Positions 35,992 through 46,132 of a DNA stretch of 64,000 nucleotides are shown one piece after another. Both the position numbers and the translations under genes were made by a program. This DNA is from Terriglobia bacterium (GTDB taxonomy: Bacteria; Acidobacteriota; Terriglobia; Bryobacterales; Bryobacteraceae). The notes under the pieces were generated by a model. It saw nothing but the letters and a program-made list of their open reading frames with translations, was not told where the DNA came from and made no database searches. Position 1 is the first letter of the stretch, and each line of letters starts with the position of its first letter. The DNA is taken from contig JAENWC010000110.1 of assembly GCA_016650235.1 (NCBI GenBank), positions 1-64,000 of the forward strand, in the 5' to 3' direction.

Positions 35992-37305
35992 ATGAAACGT
36001 TCACGCAAGAATTCACTGTCCATTTTGGTGACCCTGCTCATCGCGTGCCATACGCTCGCCGCGCAGACTGGCTCATTCCAGTACAAGGGCCGCAACCCAC
36101 TGGCGGGCAATCCCGTGGCTCTCGTCTCTGCTGATTTCAATCAGGATGGGAATCAAGACCTGGCTGTCGTTCACTATGATTCCGAGGAGGTTTCGATCTT
36201 GATTGGCAATGGTAACGGCAATTTTCAGACGTCCGGCGGATATGCAGTGGAAGGTAAGCCTGGATCAATCACCGCGGGAGACTGGAATGGGGACGGCAAG
36301 CCCGACTTGGCGATTGCGTATCAAGGTGATGGAACAACCCCTCCGGGGATCGCCATCCTGCTGGGGACAGGCGACGGATCGTTCTTGACAGGGCCTCGAC
36401 TGCTCGTCAACGGCGGTCCCACGACAGTGGCAACAGCGGATTTCAACCGGGATGGCCACGCGGACCTGGTGATCTCTTATGGAAGCAACGCAGAGCCTCC
36501 GTTTACTGTGTTTCTTGGCAATGGAATTGGATTGTTTGATGCCGTCGTTCCGGTGACCGGGGGTCGATTGTGGGAAGAACCTCCAAGCGCACAATCAATG
36601 GTTGTTGCAGATCTCAACGGGGATGGCAAACTTGATCTTGTGATTTCACCGCGGGTGGAGCGTCTGTACGCTCCGCTTCTGCCTGATCAGCCCCTTTGGT
36701 ATGGGACCGGACTGCCCGATAAAGTAGCAGTCACGCTCGGCAATGGCGATGGATCGTTTCAAGCGGTCCAACGGTTCGTTCTCGGTGAACCCACATCGGA
36801 GACCTGGCCTGGCACAAACCTGGCGGCGCTGGCCGCGGGTGATTTTGATGGGGACGGGGCGGTTGACGTGGCTGTCCTCGATGACCACTCTGAATCGTTA
36901 TTTCAGGGGCATCTTGTCTTACTCCGGGGAAACGGTGACGGAGGCTTTTATCCACTCACTGCACTTCCGCTGGGATTCAACTATCCTTCCACGCTGGCAG
37001 CCTGCGACTTGAATAATAACGGTACTGCCCTCGTGATACCTCAGTTCTCGATGGAATTTATTATTTGCATTTCGGGGGGCTGCTTTTCCATTGGCTGGCC
37101 TCCGCAGGATGCGCGGCTTTGGATATACCAGCGGACGCCGGACGGCTCCTTCCGCGGAACTGCAGAGCGTGGTTTCGACGCGCAGGTTGATCGTTTCGGC
37201 AATTTCGTTCATTGTTCCGATCTGAATAACGACGGCAAGCAGGACGTCGTTTTACTAAACGGTAACGGGGTGTTGATCTGGCTGAATACTCTGCCCGGAC
37301 AATAG
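35992..37305 (+). CDS. secreted FG-GAP/VCBS repeat protein
   Basis: A 437-residue protein. ATG 35992 has AAAAGGAG 7 bases upstream and gives a clear signal peptide (KRSRKNSLSILVTLLIACHTLAAQ); the longer ORF upstream is not used. Seven repeats of the calcium-binding D-x-D/N-x-D-G-x-x-D kind are visible, for example DFNQDGNQDLAVV, DWNGDGKPDLAIA, DLNGDGKLDLVIS, DFDGDGAVDVAVL and DLNNDGKQDVVLL, forming an integrin-like propeller. Likely an extracellular binding protein. It is 160 bp downstream of the receptor fragment but has its own ribosome site. Confidence 0.85.
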   Translation: MKRSRKNSLSILVTLLIACHTLAAQTGSFQYKGRNPLAGNPVALVSADFNQDGNQDLAVVHYDSEEVSILIGNGNGNFQTSGGYAVEGKPGSITAGDWNGDGKPDLAIAYQGDGTTPPGIAILLGTGDGSFLTGPRLLVNGGPTTVATADFNRDGHADLVISYGSNAEPPFTVFLGNGIGLFDAVVPVTGGRLWEEPPSAQSMVVADLNGDGKLDLVISPRVERLYAPLLPDQPLWYGTGLPDKVAVTLGNGDGSFQAVQRFVLGEPTSETWPGTNLAALAAGDFDGDGAVDVAVLDDHSESLFQGHLVLLRGNGDGGFYPLTALPLGFNYPSTLAACDLNNNGTALVIPQFSMEFIICISGGCFSIGWPPQDARLWIYQRTPDGSFRGTAERGFDAQVDRFGNFVHCSDLNNDGKQDVVLLNGNGVLIWLNTLPGQ

Positions 37306-37895
37306 GATCCAAGACCGTAACCTCAAAGACTCGACGTTTTCGGGACAGCAAGCTTTCGGATCGCCACTCGCCGGTTCAATAGGGGCCCCTCCCGAAAAGG
37401 CTCGTGTTCTTCACCAGCAAAGACGCGTGGCGCGAAAATCAGGAGCCTTTGCGAGAGTGGCAAGGAGTGATTACCTTGTACCCGGAAACGCTCAACGCGC
37501 TGCACGGCATCTTACGCAAGTAACGCGGGATTTCCCCTAGGAAAGCGCCTGGGCGTGCCGATAGCGCGGGGATTACCGGGATTTGTGCCGAGCATAGTAC
37601 CACTCGTCGCTGATGAGGAAAAACCCCTTCGTGGCGCGGTTTCAAAGAGTCGGGACTTGACCTTGCGGGTTTACGTGTCCGATGAACGCGCCGCCGTCAG
37701 ATATCAAGTACCGGCGCACTTTCCGCAAGCGGGACTTTCCTTGGGCCTTTGGGCAAACAGCGGCACATGTCATCAACCGCGTGATACATCACGTGACCGC
37801 CAGCCCAACTTTCGGATGGCGCATAACCCCGTTCCACACCCGCGCGGATCGCTCTGCACTATGGATGCCCGTGCTGTACGATTATTAAGGCAACG
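37306..37895. other. gap with a small ORF remnant
   Basis: A GTG at 37404 opens a 39-residue frame (VFFTSKDAWRENQEPLRE, then TLYPETLNALHGILRK) ending TAA at 37521-37523; it is open upstream to a TAG at 37380. It reads like the end of a soluble protein but I do not recognise it. Nothing else is supported. Confidence 0.3.
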
Positions 37896-40800
37896 TCACC
37901 GGCTGACGATTGTGTTGCTCGTGGCGCCAAGATCGTAGCCTGAGCTCGTAAAGTAGTGGAAGACGTAGTCGCCAGGAGCGGCAGGCATCGTGAACGTCTT
38001 CGACCCTGACGATTGAAAAACTGACTCCCAGGTGGGACGCAGTAGGTTCTCGCTGTTGATCGCGGCTCCCAGGCGATACAGCCCCACCCAATCGTTAACA
38101 ACGTTCCGTCCCGGCGCATTCCATGTCACCGTCACCTGCCCGCCAGGCGCCACACTCGACGGAGTGACGGTCACCGTGATGGCCCCGCCACCTTCTGTTC
38201 CGCCGCCGCTCCCTCCCGAGTAGACTTCGAATTCGTAAACTCGGTAATGATTGTATGGGATAGGGGTGGCATTGGAAAAGCCGATCCGGATGCCGGTCGC
38301 GCTGACCGCATTGAAGGTCAGCGAAGCCCAGCCGCTTGCGAGGCTGTTGTGAGAATCGGCGGCGACGGTACCGTTGGCATTTACACTGGTAGCCGTGAGC
38401 AACTCGGCTCCCTGGAATCCGTTCGACAGACCAGTTACAGGAGTCCATACACGGGCGCTGAGCGGCGTGGAAGTCGGGGTGGTGGTGTACTCGATGACCA
38501 GGTTCTTGGCGATCAGCCCGGGTCCGCCCGCGTCGTTGTCCTTGAAGAGGCGAATCCGGCTGATGCTTGTGGCCGCCGCAAAGCCCACTCCCAGGTATGA
38601 CGGATTGGCGCTGGCGTACGACTCGGTTGTCCAGGTGAATGTAGCAGTGTTCCCGTCGATGGCGGCAGGGGGCAGATTATTCGATTCGCGGCCATTGGGC
38701 CAGCCTGCCGCAACTGTGGTCCCTACTCGCGTCGAGGTGCCGCCGCCGCTGCCCGTGTATTCCACACGCGCGCGAATTCCGAAGTTGCCGGGGCCCACAC
38801 CGGCAATGCTATCGACGAGGAAGAAAGTGGCGCCGTCCTGACTAACATAGGATCGCCGCGCCGACTGCGAGGAGGTATCGAGTAGGGCCGGGAACACGCC
38901 GGGTGGGTTCAGGACGGTGAAGCCCACCACGAAGCTCCCGCTCTGGATTGTCAGGGCGGGGACGTCATACTCGATGAAAGTGTCGAATGCCGTGACGGTG
39001 CTGTTGGCGCGAGTGAAAGCCAGACCCGTCAGCGGATCACTGGTGCTCGCCGTCGTGGCGCTGATGAGTTGAATCGCCGTGCCAAGAGGCAGGCCGCCTG
39101 AGGGAGGGCCGCTGGGCGGGAAAAGGAGTATGACCTTTCGCAAGGTTGCCGGATAGGACATAGGTGTAAGGCGGTTGACAAAGTAGCCCTGCACACCACC
39201 TTGATTGAACCCTGTCGTAAGTTCGAAGACTCCGTCGTCGACCTTGAGCACGTTCGGATCTGGCGTACTGCCACCGCCTCCTCCACCCGCGCCGGCTCCG
39301 GCTACGTTGATCGTAACGGAAGGCTTCGCCGGATCGTTGCTGGCGATGGTGAGCGTTCCTGATTGCGCGCCGGCCGCGATGGGCGAAAAACGGATGATCG
39401 CGTTCTGGAACGATCCCTGGCCCACGTTGAACGGCGTGCCGCTGATCGCCAAAGCGAATCGCACGTTGGAACTGGTGATCGAATTCACCGTAAGAGTCGC
39501 GTTCCCGTTGTTGCGGACAAGCAGTGTCAGGTCCTTCGTTTGACCGCTGGTTACTGTGCCAAAGTCGAGGCTGGCGGGCGTTACTTCGATGATCGGTCCT
39601 TGCGCGGAGCCGGCGCCGGTTCCGGTCACGTTAATCGTAACGGAGGGCGTAGCCGGATCGTTGCTGGCGATAGTAACCGTTCCTGTTTGCAGCCCCGCTG
39701 AAGTGGGTGAAAAACGGATGATCGCGTACTGCAACGATCCCGCGCCCACGTTGAACGGCGTCGAGAGAACCACCATGGCGAAGCGCGGGTTGGAGCTGGT
39801 GACCGAGTTGACAGTCAACGTCGCGTTGCCATTATTGCGGACCGTTAGCACGAGGTCCTTCGTCTGGCCGGTCGTAACCGCGCCGAAATCAAGACTGGCT
39901 GGGCTTACGTCGATCGACGGAACGGAAGGCGGAGGCGCCGGGGCCGAGCCAGGTACGGGCTGCGGAAGAACGGCGCCGATATCGGTGGCGCCGTCGGTTC
40001 GAGAGAAAATCGAGAACGGGATGATCGGCTGATCCGCGTCGATCAGCAGGTAACCGCGCTGCCCCGCTGAGGCAGGAAGAGATGCGGCCAGCAACCCGCT
40101 GTAGCTGCCATTGGCAGGGACGAGCGGCGTCACGGTACCCACGGTCGTGCCGTCACCGCGAACCATTCTCGCTTGCACGTTGGCCGGCGCCGAGGCGGTA
40201 TTCTGTACCACCAGGCCGCTGACTTGTCCCTCGGCGTTGGAGACGTACGGAATCAGCCAGGATCGCGACGGCTCCAGATCCAGCGGTAGCGCAGTTCGGT
40301 AGCGCGTTCCGCCCAGCGGGTCTTCGATTACCACGTTGCCTACTAGCCCGCGAATGGTGCTTTCGATCACCAGCGAGCCGATGACCGGCGCGCCCCCGCT
40401 CAGACTGAAGATGTCCGCCACATTCGCGCGGTATTGCCGCCCCGCCGCCACCGCAACGCCCACTGCCGCGCCGACGCGCGCGCCCGATTCGGCGAACGCA
40501 TTGATCACGACGTTGGCGTCGAGCGTGGTCGGGTTCACCAGGTTAAGAATCGTCGCGGGCAGATCGGAGCCCGCCGAAAAATTCGGCGCGAAAAGCCGCG
40601 TGGATGTTGTGGCCGGCGCTTGCAGGGCCTGCGCCCCCAGCGCCGAGGCGGTTGCGCCGGACTGGACAATCTGGGCCGCCGCCGCGCCCTGCGGCGCCTC
40701 GAAGGTGATGTACCCGTTGAACTTCTCGGGCATGCTTGGAAACAGCGCCTCCACCGGTTGCCCGTAACGCGCCTTGGATTCGAGCGCGACGGTACGGACT

Positions 40801-43800
40801 CCCGCGCTGGTCCCGTCGCTGTTCCATAGGCCCAGCCGGATTTCGTTGCGGGCGTTGGCGGTATTCGCCAAGTGGATTTCGGTGGTCGTGTTCGCGCTCC
40901 GCACGATGTCGGGCAAGATTCCCAGATAGGCGGGCGCGCGCGTCAAATCCAGCGCTTCGAGCAGGGTTCCCGTGGTGAGGATGGCCACCCCGGCCACGGT
41001 GGAATCCGTGGCGATCTGCACTCCTGGATTGCCGGAATCGGGCCCGGGGGTCACGATCTGTGTGGATCGCGCGATCCGCGCCGTTGCCGGGTTCTGCGTA
41101 TCCGGGAGCTGGGCAATCGTGCCGTCGTTCCTATGGGTGGTGAGGAAGGACTCCGCATCCGCCGTGCCGGTGTTCACCAGCGCCAGGCTCTGCGTCCAGG
41201 AGGAACTTGCGACCGGCGTACTCAGCATCGATCGTGTGAACGGCCCCTGCACAGCCAGGGAGTAATACGGCGCGAGCCGGTCCAGCGGCGTGGTGGCGGT
41301 TTTTTGGGTCCGGTCGAGAACGGTCGGAAGAACGGTGGTCTGGCCCGTCGAGGCATCGTAGGAGACGATGCGCATTTGCGATTCATCGAAGTTGGGATCG
41401 TCGGGCAGGTCTCTCTCGGAGTAGTTGAGCGCCAGGTTGCCCGTGAAGGAACCATTGGCAGGAATGGGCGGATCGAATTGCCAGGTGCGCCGGATGCCGA
41501 TCAATTCCGGCGCCGTGGCGAATGCATTGTTGGGTGCGTTCTTCGGGGGTAAGCGCGCGTTTAGTAATTTGTCGATGCCGTCGAGCGCCACGGCTGTCAC
41601 TAAGGACCTGACCACCCCCCCGACCGTGCTCTTGGCCTTGTCGATCACACCGCCGGGGAAGTTGATCGTCGCTTCGGTGTCCTTCGTGATGATTACGGGG
41701 AATTGGAACTGGTCGTACTGAATTCTTTCGCTTCTAGTATCGCTAGTGCTGTCATTTCCATCCTCGAGCTCGTAGTGCACAGTGATAGATTCGACCTCAT
41801 AAGGCACTTCACATATATCCGGATCCCGTAGGCAAACGAAGGGAACTTCCTCGATCTGGTTGATGCCCAATGACACGGGAAAGCGTATAGAGGTACGAGT
41901 CGTGATTTCCCCGCTAATTCGTCGTTTGGTATTCACAACCCGGACCAACCTAAGATTCTCACGATTCGTGATCCACTTCACTTCGTGCTTGAACTGCTGC
42001 GCCGGCTGGCCGACCCGAACCGTCGTCAGCGGGGGCGAGGCGGTGGCCGCTATTGCCTCTACCTTGATCTTGATCGGATCCGAGAATACATTTTGCCCAC
42101 TCTTGTTTCGAATCCAGCCGGTAAACTCGAGGGAATCAGCGAACCCGATCTTGGCTTCGCCCGTGTTGAAAACAAGTTCAGGTCGCGGTGGCGTAACCCA
42201 ACGCGCACCGCCATCGATTAAAGAAGTGACAACGCCGTTCAGGATCTGTCCCACAAAGTACCCGGCATCCACCGGCGCTCCGGAGTCCCACGATACACGA
42301 ATCGCGGGATGATCGCCACTTGTTGACCACTCTGTTCCAATTGAACGCCCTGCCTTGTCTAGAAGTGTGGCGGGGTCGAACGATATCCACTCTGGGATGC
42401 GTTCTTCACCAACGTTGATATTTACCTTCGGCTTGGGTTCAAAACGGTACTCGATGGCCTCGCTCTTGGCGAGTTCCTCGCCGTTCGTGCTATCCACCAG
42501 GAAGGCGGTCAAGAAGATTGTATCCTCCTGGATGGTCGAAACCAGCTCGGGGGGAATGACGCCCCTGGTGACTTTATTCTGTTGAACTCTGGTGACCCGG
42601 ATCGGGTCCGTAGCCGCGATCGGTTTTGTTTTCCCCTCGCGATCCTGAGTTAGCTGAAAGATTACGACCGCCTCGGCGGCCCTGATCAACACGAACTCAG
42701 CTAGCGCGACCACCTCGGGCGATTTAACGTCTCGCCACCACGGGTTGGAATTGAGGGGCTGGTAACTCCTGATCCGGATGGAATCCAATCCAAGCACGGT
42801 GTAATTGACCGGCGGCGCCGACTCTGTAACCGTGCTGCCCGCGCGCAGCACCGCTTTTAGAGTCAAACTCGTGGCAGTGGCGGGAAGCGTGAACGTGGGG
42901 ATCACCAGCCCCACTTCAAACGTCCCGGCAACATTGATCTCGACGGCCTCCGACCGGCCGATGGGCGGTCCGCCGCTCTGGTCGGCAACTTCCAGAGTGA
43001 CGGTTCCCTGCGCGGCGGAGGCGAGCGTGAAGCGCGCTAAGCCGCTAAAGCGCTGTTCGGAATTGGAGTCCAGCACGCTCCCCGGCGCCGGAAGAACGCT
43101 GGATAGCGATACCTGGTCGTTGCCTGTTGATTCTCCGATGACGACCTCGATGGGGATCACCGTGCTGCCTCCCACGTTCGCCTGCCGGAGAGTGAACGTG
43201 CCACGGAACGTGCCGGGAACGTTCACTTCGGACGTGTCAATCGTCACCGTAAGCCGGCTGGTCTGGCGTGGGGCGATGGTATCCGCGCGAAGAGGACTAA
43301 AGGTCGCATACCCGGTCCCCGCGTTGTTCACGTTCACAGTGCGGTGAAGGAAAGCCTGGCCGGTCGCCGGACTCGAAAGCTGGGTCACGATCCAATCCAG
43401 GTACCCGCCGGCGGTGTTGGTGATATCCACCGTGGCGGTGGCCGCCTGAGCTTTGCCCATGTCTGCCGCCACCCGCAGTGTGGCCGGCGAAACCGTCAAG
43501 ACCGGCTGGGCCATCTTGTACTGGCTCTCGATACGCAGCTCCCCCAACGAGCCCCCTTCCAAAGTTCCGAAGGGACTGCGGTCGGTGATCCGCAAGGTGA
43601 CCACTGTGTAGATCTGGGCGACGTTGCTTGCGCTAGGCGAACCGAACCCATGATGTGGTGTGACGCTGCCCTCGAACATGGACTCGTTATCGCAAGTGGT
43701 CGCCAACGAAACGTTGATCGCCCTCTTGGGCTCGGATCTTCGCTCTTGCGTCTGGGTGTCGCAATTGCCGAAGCTTCCGCCGCCCGGTCGGTTTCCGTGG

Positions 43801-44237
43801 CCAACCGTCAGAATGACGTCGTAAGTCGAAGCAGGAGTAACGCTGACGCTGACCTCCGGCGTATAGACGGCGGCGACGGATGCGCGGGTTCGCAGAGAGC
43901 CCGGCGGAAGCGTGTATCTGGAGGCACTGCGCGTCGCACTGGGCGGTATCTCTTCGGGGAAGCCCAACGTAATCGTACCCGTGGTCTTGCTCTTGACATT
44001 TACAGCCGCGACAACGAAGCTGCAAGTCAATTCGAAAGGGATGGTGGGGCTTGGCGAATCGATGATGATTCGGGTGAAGCTGGGGGCCGCCTGCCCGTTG
44101 ATCGTCTGCGTACAACCCGGATAGGTTGCCGGAGCCGTAATGATGTGACGGAAGAACGGGCCGGACCGGGTATCCGGGAAAGTAGTTTGGCCCATAAGTA
44201 CGGGCGCTAATAGCAGAAGCCAAGTTCGTTTGATCAC
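37896..44237 (-). CDS. giant multi-domain secreted protein with ASPM/SPD-2/HYDIN repeats
   Basis: 2,113 residues with a signal peptide (MIKRTWLLLLAPVLMGQ). Residues about 20-1000 are beta-rich Ig-like or BACON-like segments (for example VLTVSPATLRVAADMGKAQ). About 1000-1420 is a beta-rich region with regular 'VNTGTADAE'-type motifs (LALVNTGTADAES, GLVVQNTASAPANVQA). Two near-identical repeats (about 1437-1650) read ISPASLDFG..., then RNNGNATLTVNSI, the ASPM/SPD-2/HYDIN type; both include AIIRFSP and SNDPA.PSVTINV. A Gly linker separates a jelly-roll-like segment (about 1830-2005, F5/8-like) and a last Ig-like domain. It stands alone and is likely an adhesin or matrix protein; no enzyme motif was seen. 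Confidence 0.85.
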   Translation of the reverse strand: MIKRTWLLLLAPVLMGQTTFPDTRSGPFFRHIITAPATYPGCTQTINGQAAPSFTRIIIDSPSPTIPFELTCSFVVAAVNVKSKTTGTITLGFPEEIPPSATRSASRYTLPPGSLRTRASVAAVYTPEVSVSVTPASTYDVILTVGHGNRPGGGSFGNCDTQTQERRSEPKRAINVSLATTCDNESMFEGSVTPHHGFGSPSASNVAQIYTVVTLRITDRSPFGTLEGGSLGELRIESQYKMAQPVLTVSPATLRVAADMGKAQAATATVDITNTAGGYLDWIVTQLSSPATGQAFLHRTVNVNNAGTGYATFSPLRADTIAPRQTSRLTVTIDTSEVNVPGTFRGTFTLRQANVGGSTVIPIEVVIGESTGNDQVSLSSVLPAPGSVLDSNSEQRFSGLARFTLASAAQGTVTLEVADQSGGPPIGRSEAVEINVAGTFEVGLVIPTFTLPATATSLTLKAVLRAGSTVTESAPPVNYTVLGLDSIRIRSYQPLNSNPWWRDVKSPEVVALAEFVLIRAAEAVVIFQLTQDREGKTKPIAATDPIRVTRVQQNKVTRGVIPPELVSTIQEDTIFLTAFLVDSTNGEELAKSEAIEYRFEPKPKVNINVGEERIPEWISFDPATLLDKAGRSIGTEWSTSGDHPAIRVSWDSGAPVDAGYFVGQILNGVVTSLIDGGARWVTPPRPELVFNTGEAKIGFADSLEFTGWIRNKSGQNVFSDPIKIKVEAIAATASPPLTTVRVGQPAQQFKHEVKWITNRENLRLVRVVNTKRRISGEITTRTSIRFPVSLGINQIEEVPFVCLRDPDICEVPYEVESITVHYELEDGNDSTSDTRSERIQYDQFQFPVIITKDTEATINFPGGVIDKAKSTVGGVVRSLVTAVALDGIDKLLNARLPPKNAPNNAFATAPELIGIRRTWQFDPPIPANGSFTGNLALNYSERDLPDDPNFDESQMRIVSYDASTGQTTVLPTVLDRTQKTATTPLDRLAPYYSLAVQGPFTRSMLSTPVASSSWTQSLALVNTGTADAESFLTTHRNDGTIAQLPDTQNPATARIARSTQIVTPGPDSGNPGVQIATDSTVAGVAILTTGTLLEALDLTRAPAYLGILPDIVRSANTTTEIHLANTANARNEIRLGLWNSDGTSAGVRTVALESKARYGQPVEALFPSMPEKFNGYITFEAPQGAAAAQIVQSGATASALGAQALQAPATTSTRLFAPNFSAGSDLPATILNLVNPTTLDANVVINAFAESGARVGAAVGVAVAAGRQYRANVADIFSLSGGAPVIGSLVIESTIRGLVGNVVIEDPLGGTRYRTALPLDLEPSRSWLIPYVSNAEGQVSGLVVQNTASAPANVQARMVRGDGTTVGTVTPLVPANGSYSGLLAASLPASAGQRGYLLIDADQPIIPFSIFSRTDGATDIGAVLPQPVPGSAPAPPPSVPSIDVSPASLDFGAVTTGQTKDLVLTVRNNGNATLTVNSVTSSNPRFAMVVLSTPFNVGAGSLQYAIIRFSPTSAGLQTGTVTIASNDPATPSVTINVTGTGAGSAQGPIIEVTPASLDFGTVTSGQTKDLTLLVRNNGNATLTVNSITSSNVRFALAISGTPFNVGQGSFQNAIIRFSPIAAGAQSGTLTIASNDPAKPSVTINVAGAGAGGGGGGSTPDPNVLKVDDGVFELTTGFNQGGVQGYFVNRLTPMSYPATLRKVILLFPPSGPPSGGLPLGTAIQLISATTASTSDPLTGLAFTRANSTVTAFDTFIEYDVPALTIQSGSFVVGFTVLNPPGVFPALLDTSSQSARRSYVSQDGATFFLVDSIAGVGPGNFGIRARVEYTGSGGGTSTRVGTTVAAGWPNGRESNNLPPAAIDGNTATFTWTTESYASANPSYLGVGFAAATSISRIRLFKDNDAGGPGLIAKNLVIEYTTTPTSTPLSARVWTPVTGLSNGFQGAELLTATSVNANGTVAADSHNSLASGWASLTFNAVSATGIRIGFSNATPIPYNHYRVYEFEVYSGGSGGGTEGGGAITVTVTPSSVAPGGQVTVTWNAPGRNVVNDWVGLYRLGAAINSENLLRPTWESVFQSSGSKTFTMPAAPGDYVFHYFTSSGYDLGATSNTIVSR
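39290..39925 (-). repeat. two 324-bp tandem repeats inside the giant gene
   Basis: Two copies of about 310 bp, spaced 324 bp, share long identical runs (for example GGATGATCGCG at 39392 and 39716). Each encodes one ASPM/SPD-2/HYDIN-type domain of 108 residues. The high DNA identity points to recent internal duplication or gene conversion. Confidence 0.75.
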
Positions 44238-44514
44238 GGCACCCTCTCGCCAACCTCGGATTCACGCATGGGTCCCGACATCAGATCCTGTGAGTGCGCT
44301 GAAGTTGTTCCCCAACTCTAACATGCCTGGCGCTGGAGAGAACCCAATAATCTCGCAGAATGTGCTTTAGCTCCCTGTTTTTTCAGCTAGATACGGGTAT
44401 CTGTGAATCGCAGTTTGTCAGGTGGGGATTGAGCCAATTACTCAACTGTGCTGTCTGTTGCTCATCGGTAGACAATGCGGATCACCTTGCTCACAGCGGG
44501 GGGATCTACAGTAA
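44238..44514. other. gap downstream of nothing recognisable, upstream of BrnTA relic
   Basis: The 5' side of the giant gene. No gene is supported; a promoter for the minus-strand gene should lie here but I cannot pick a convincing -10/-35. Confidence 0.3.
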
Positions 44515-44804
44515 TGTGGCGATCACTACTTCATCGCAAGCGATGGAGAGCAGCGATATCAGGTCATCGTGTTTGTCGACCGCTGCCAGGCAGATGTCGA
44601 TGTCATCCGTCTGATCTCGGCACGAAAGGCAGTTGTTACCTCCCGATTATTGGACCCACGCGGTGATTGGCAAGTACTATCGCCCCCGCAACACTCAGAT
44701 TTCGTTCCGGATCGATAATGAAGTCTTGGACTCAAATCTAAGGGCCAAGGCACCTGAGCCGAATCAATGAAATCCTCCGTGAGTGCATGACGCGGGAACG
44801 ATAG
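44515..44804 (+). pseudogene. BrnT/BrnA toxin-antitoxin relic
   Basis: From 44515 the frame reads CGDHYFIASDGEQRYQVIV, then DVIRLISARKAV, the C-terminal half of BrnT, an RelE-fold ribonuclease toxin (usual pattern: ERRFQ..G...R..RLISAR.A). The start of brnT is not recognisable. From 44672 another frame reads QISFRIDNEVLD, the ribbon-helix-helix strand of BrnA, then LRAKAPEPN and after a frameshift near 44755 SRINEILRECMTRER, ending TAG at 44802-44804. Both genes are broken by frame changes. Confidence 0.6.
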
Positions 44805-45209
44805 CGGAACAACTGGAACCGCCGCACGCCCTACGTAGCGACTGCGGGATCCACTTATTTGGCCGGACCCGCGGCGGCAGGCCTCGAATCGAGCGTAGGG
44901 TCAGGCATGCTCGTCGTCACGGGCCTTCCTTCCACCACCTCTGTCAACCGCGTTCCTGACCAGCGATGCATGTCCGCTTTGCGCTGGCTACTCGGACCGA
45001 TCCGGCGGCGTTCTCTTGGCCAGGCTACTCGCGATGTCGTTTCCGCCAGTGTTGCTTTCCCGATGGAAGCACACCGCCAATGCCCGCCTTTTTCTCCTCG
45101 AAGCTCTATCCCCGGCCCGATCCCCGGCCAAATCGATTCTGCGCCGGACAATCGCTGAGACTCTTTGATACCTCCGCCTGGCACGACACCACCGGCATTC
45201 GGGCAGGCG
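44805..45209. other. gap with no recognisable gene
   Basis: Overlapping open frames on both strands, none with a recognised domain or a credible start. It may be decayed coding DNA. Confidence 0.4.
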
Positions 45210-46115
45210 CTACCTTCGCATTTCGCACAGCGCCGCGGGCCACTCGGTTTTTGCCGCAAAGTTATACCGGAGGAAATGCCGGTTGATGACGGCGTTGTTG
45301 AGGCAGGACACTTTCATCATGGCCCGGCTGCGCAACAATCCCGCAACATCGGTGGAGACGGAAAAGCTGGTGAAGTCGTTCCACGCGCCGGGGAACTTGA
45401 GCGGCCAACCCCGGGACAGCGGGGAATCCTGCGCTTGCCTCCCCACCGTAGTTAGTTTTTCAAAAGTGGCCCGGTTGTAGGCCTCCAGGGTGAGGCGGCT
45501 GTCCACCGGGAGGTGTTTGCGCTCGATGTCGCCCGAGTCGGCGATCAGGCTGAGGTTGCGCCAATCAAGCGGCATGGACCCATGCTTGCCCCACTGCACA
45601 ACAATCGCCGGACGCCCCTGGTGCTGGGCCGCATCCTCCAACGATGCCGCGGGAGCTTCCAAAATGCGGCCGTGGAAATAGGTGAAGTAGGCCCGCACGC
45701 GCTGTCCGGACGGGTCCAGTTGCACCCACATCAATTCGTGATCGCACGGGTCATTGTCGTCCGGGAAATCGATGTCGTCTTCCCAGAAGAAGTGATACGC
45801 GATCCAGCGCCTGTTGGGATGGAGTACCGCCGCTGCGTCCTTGAGCGCGAATGGATCGTTGGGCGTGGTGAACACGCGTGGCGTAAAGCGAAGAATGAGA
45901 GCGCGATCAGCCTCGGACGCATCGCGAGGCGGCTCCAGTTGCAGAGCCTTCGAGTAGAAAAGCGATGCCTCTTCCAGTCGCCGCTTCAGATGCGCTTCGA
46001 TGCCTTGCTGGCTCGCCTGATTTGCAGGCTGGGAGGGGCAGGCACAGGTGGACGAGAGCGGTTGTCTCTGCGCGGAAGCCGCCACAACGAGCAACAAGGT
46101 AATCCAGTGGCGCAT
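45210..46115 (-). CDS. exported hypothetical protein
   Basis: A 301-residue protein with a signal peptide (MRHWITLLLVVAASAQ) and a Cys-containing N terminus (STCACPSQP). A helical segment (LKRRLEEASLFYSKALQLEP) may be a single TPR-like helix pair; then a mixed alpha/beta body with Trp/His-rich stretches (RRWIAYHFFWEDDIDFPDD, HELMWVQLDPSGQ, IVVQWGKHGSMPLDW). It is followed by the conserved-looking GWPLKFPGAWNDFTSF. I do not recognise a family; the His/Asp/Trp content would suit a carbohydrate- or metal-binding enzyme but no catalytic motif was identified. Divergent from the M20 peptidase, 17 bp between starts. Confidence 0.65.
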   Translation of the reverse strand: MRHWITLLLVVAASAQRQPLSSTCACPSQPANQASQQGIEAHLKRRLEEASLFYSKALQLEPPRDASEADRALILRFTPRVFTTPNDPFALKDAAAVLHPNRRWIAYHFFWEDDIDFPDDNDPCDHELMWVQLDPSGQRVRAYFTYFHGRILEAPAASLEDAAQHQGRPAIVVQWGKHGSMPLDWRNLSLIADSGDIERKHLPVDSRLTLEAYNRATFEKLTTVGRQAQDSPLSRGWPLKFPGAWNDFTSFSVSTDVAGLLRSRAMMKVSCLNNAVINRHFLRYNFAAKTEWPAALCEMRR

Positions 46116-46132
46116 TCCCCTATACTAACGCC

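Noticed and set aside
43344-44210. 288-residue plus-strand frame inside the giant secreted gene
   Set aside because: Arg/Gly-rich shadow with no features.
44966-45286. 107-residue plus-strand frame before the exported protein
   Set aside because: Pro/Arg-rich, no recognised fold, and it overlaps the end of the minus-strand gene.
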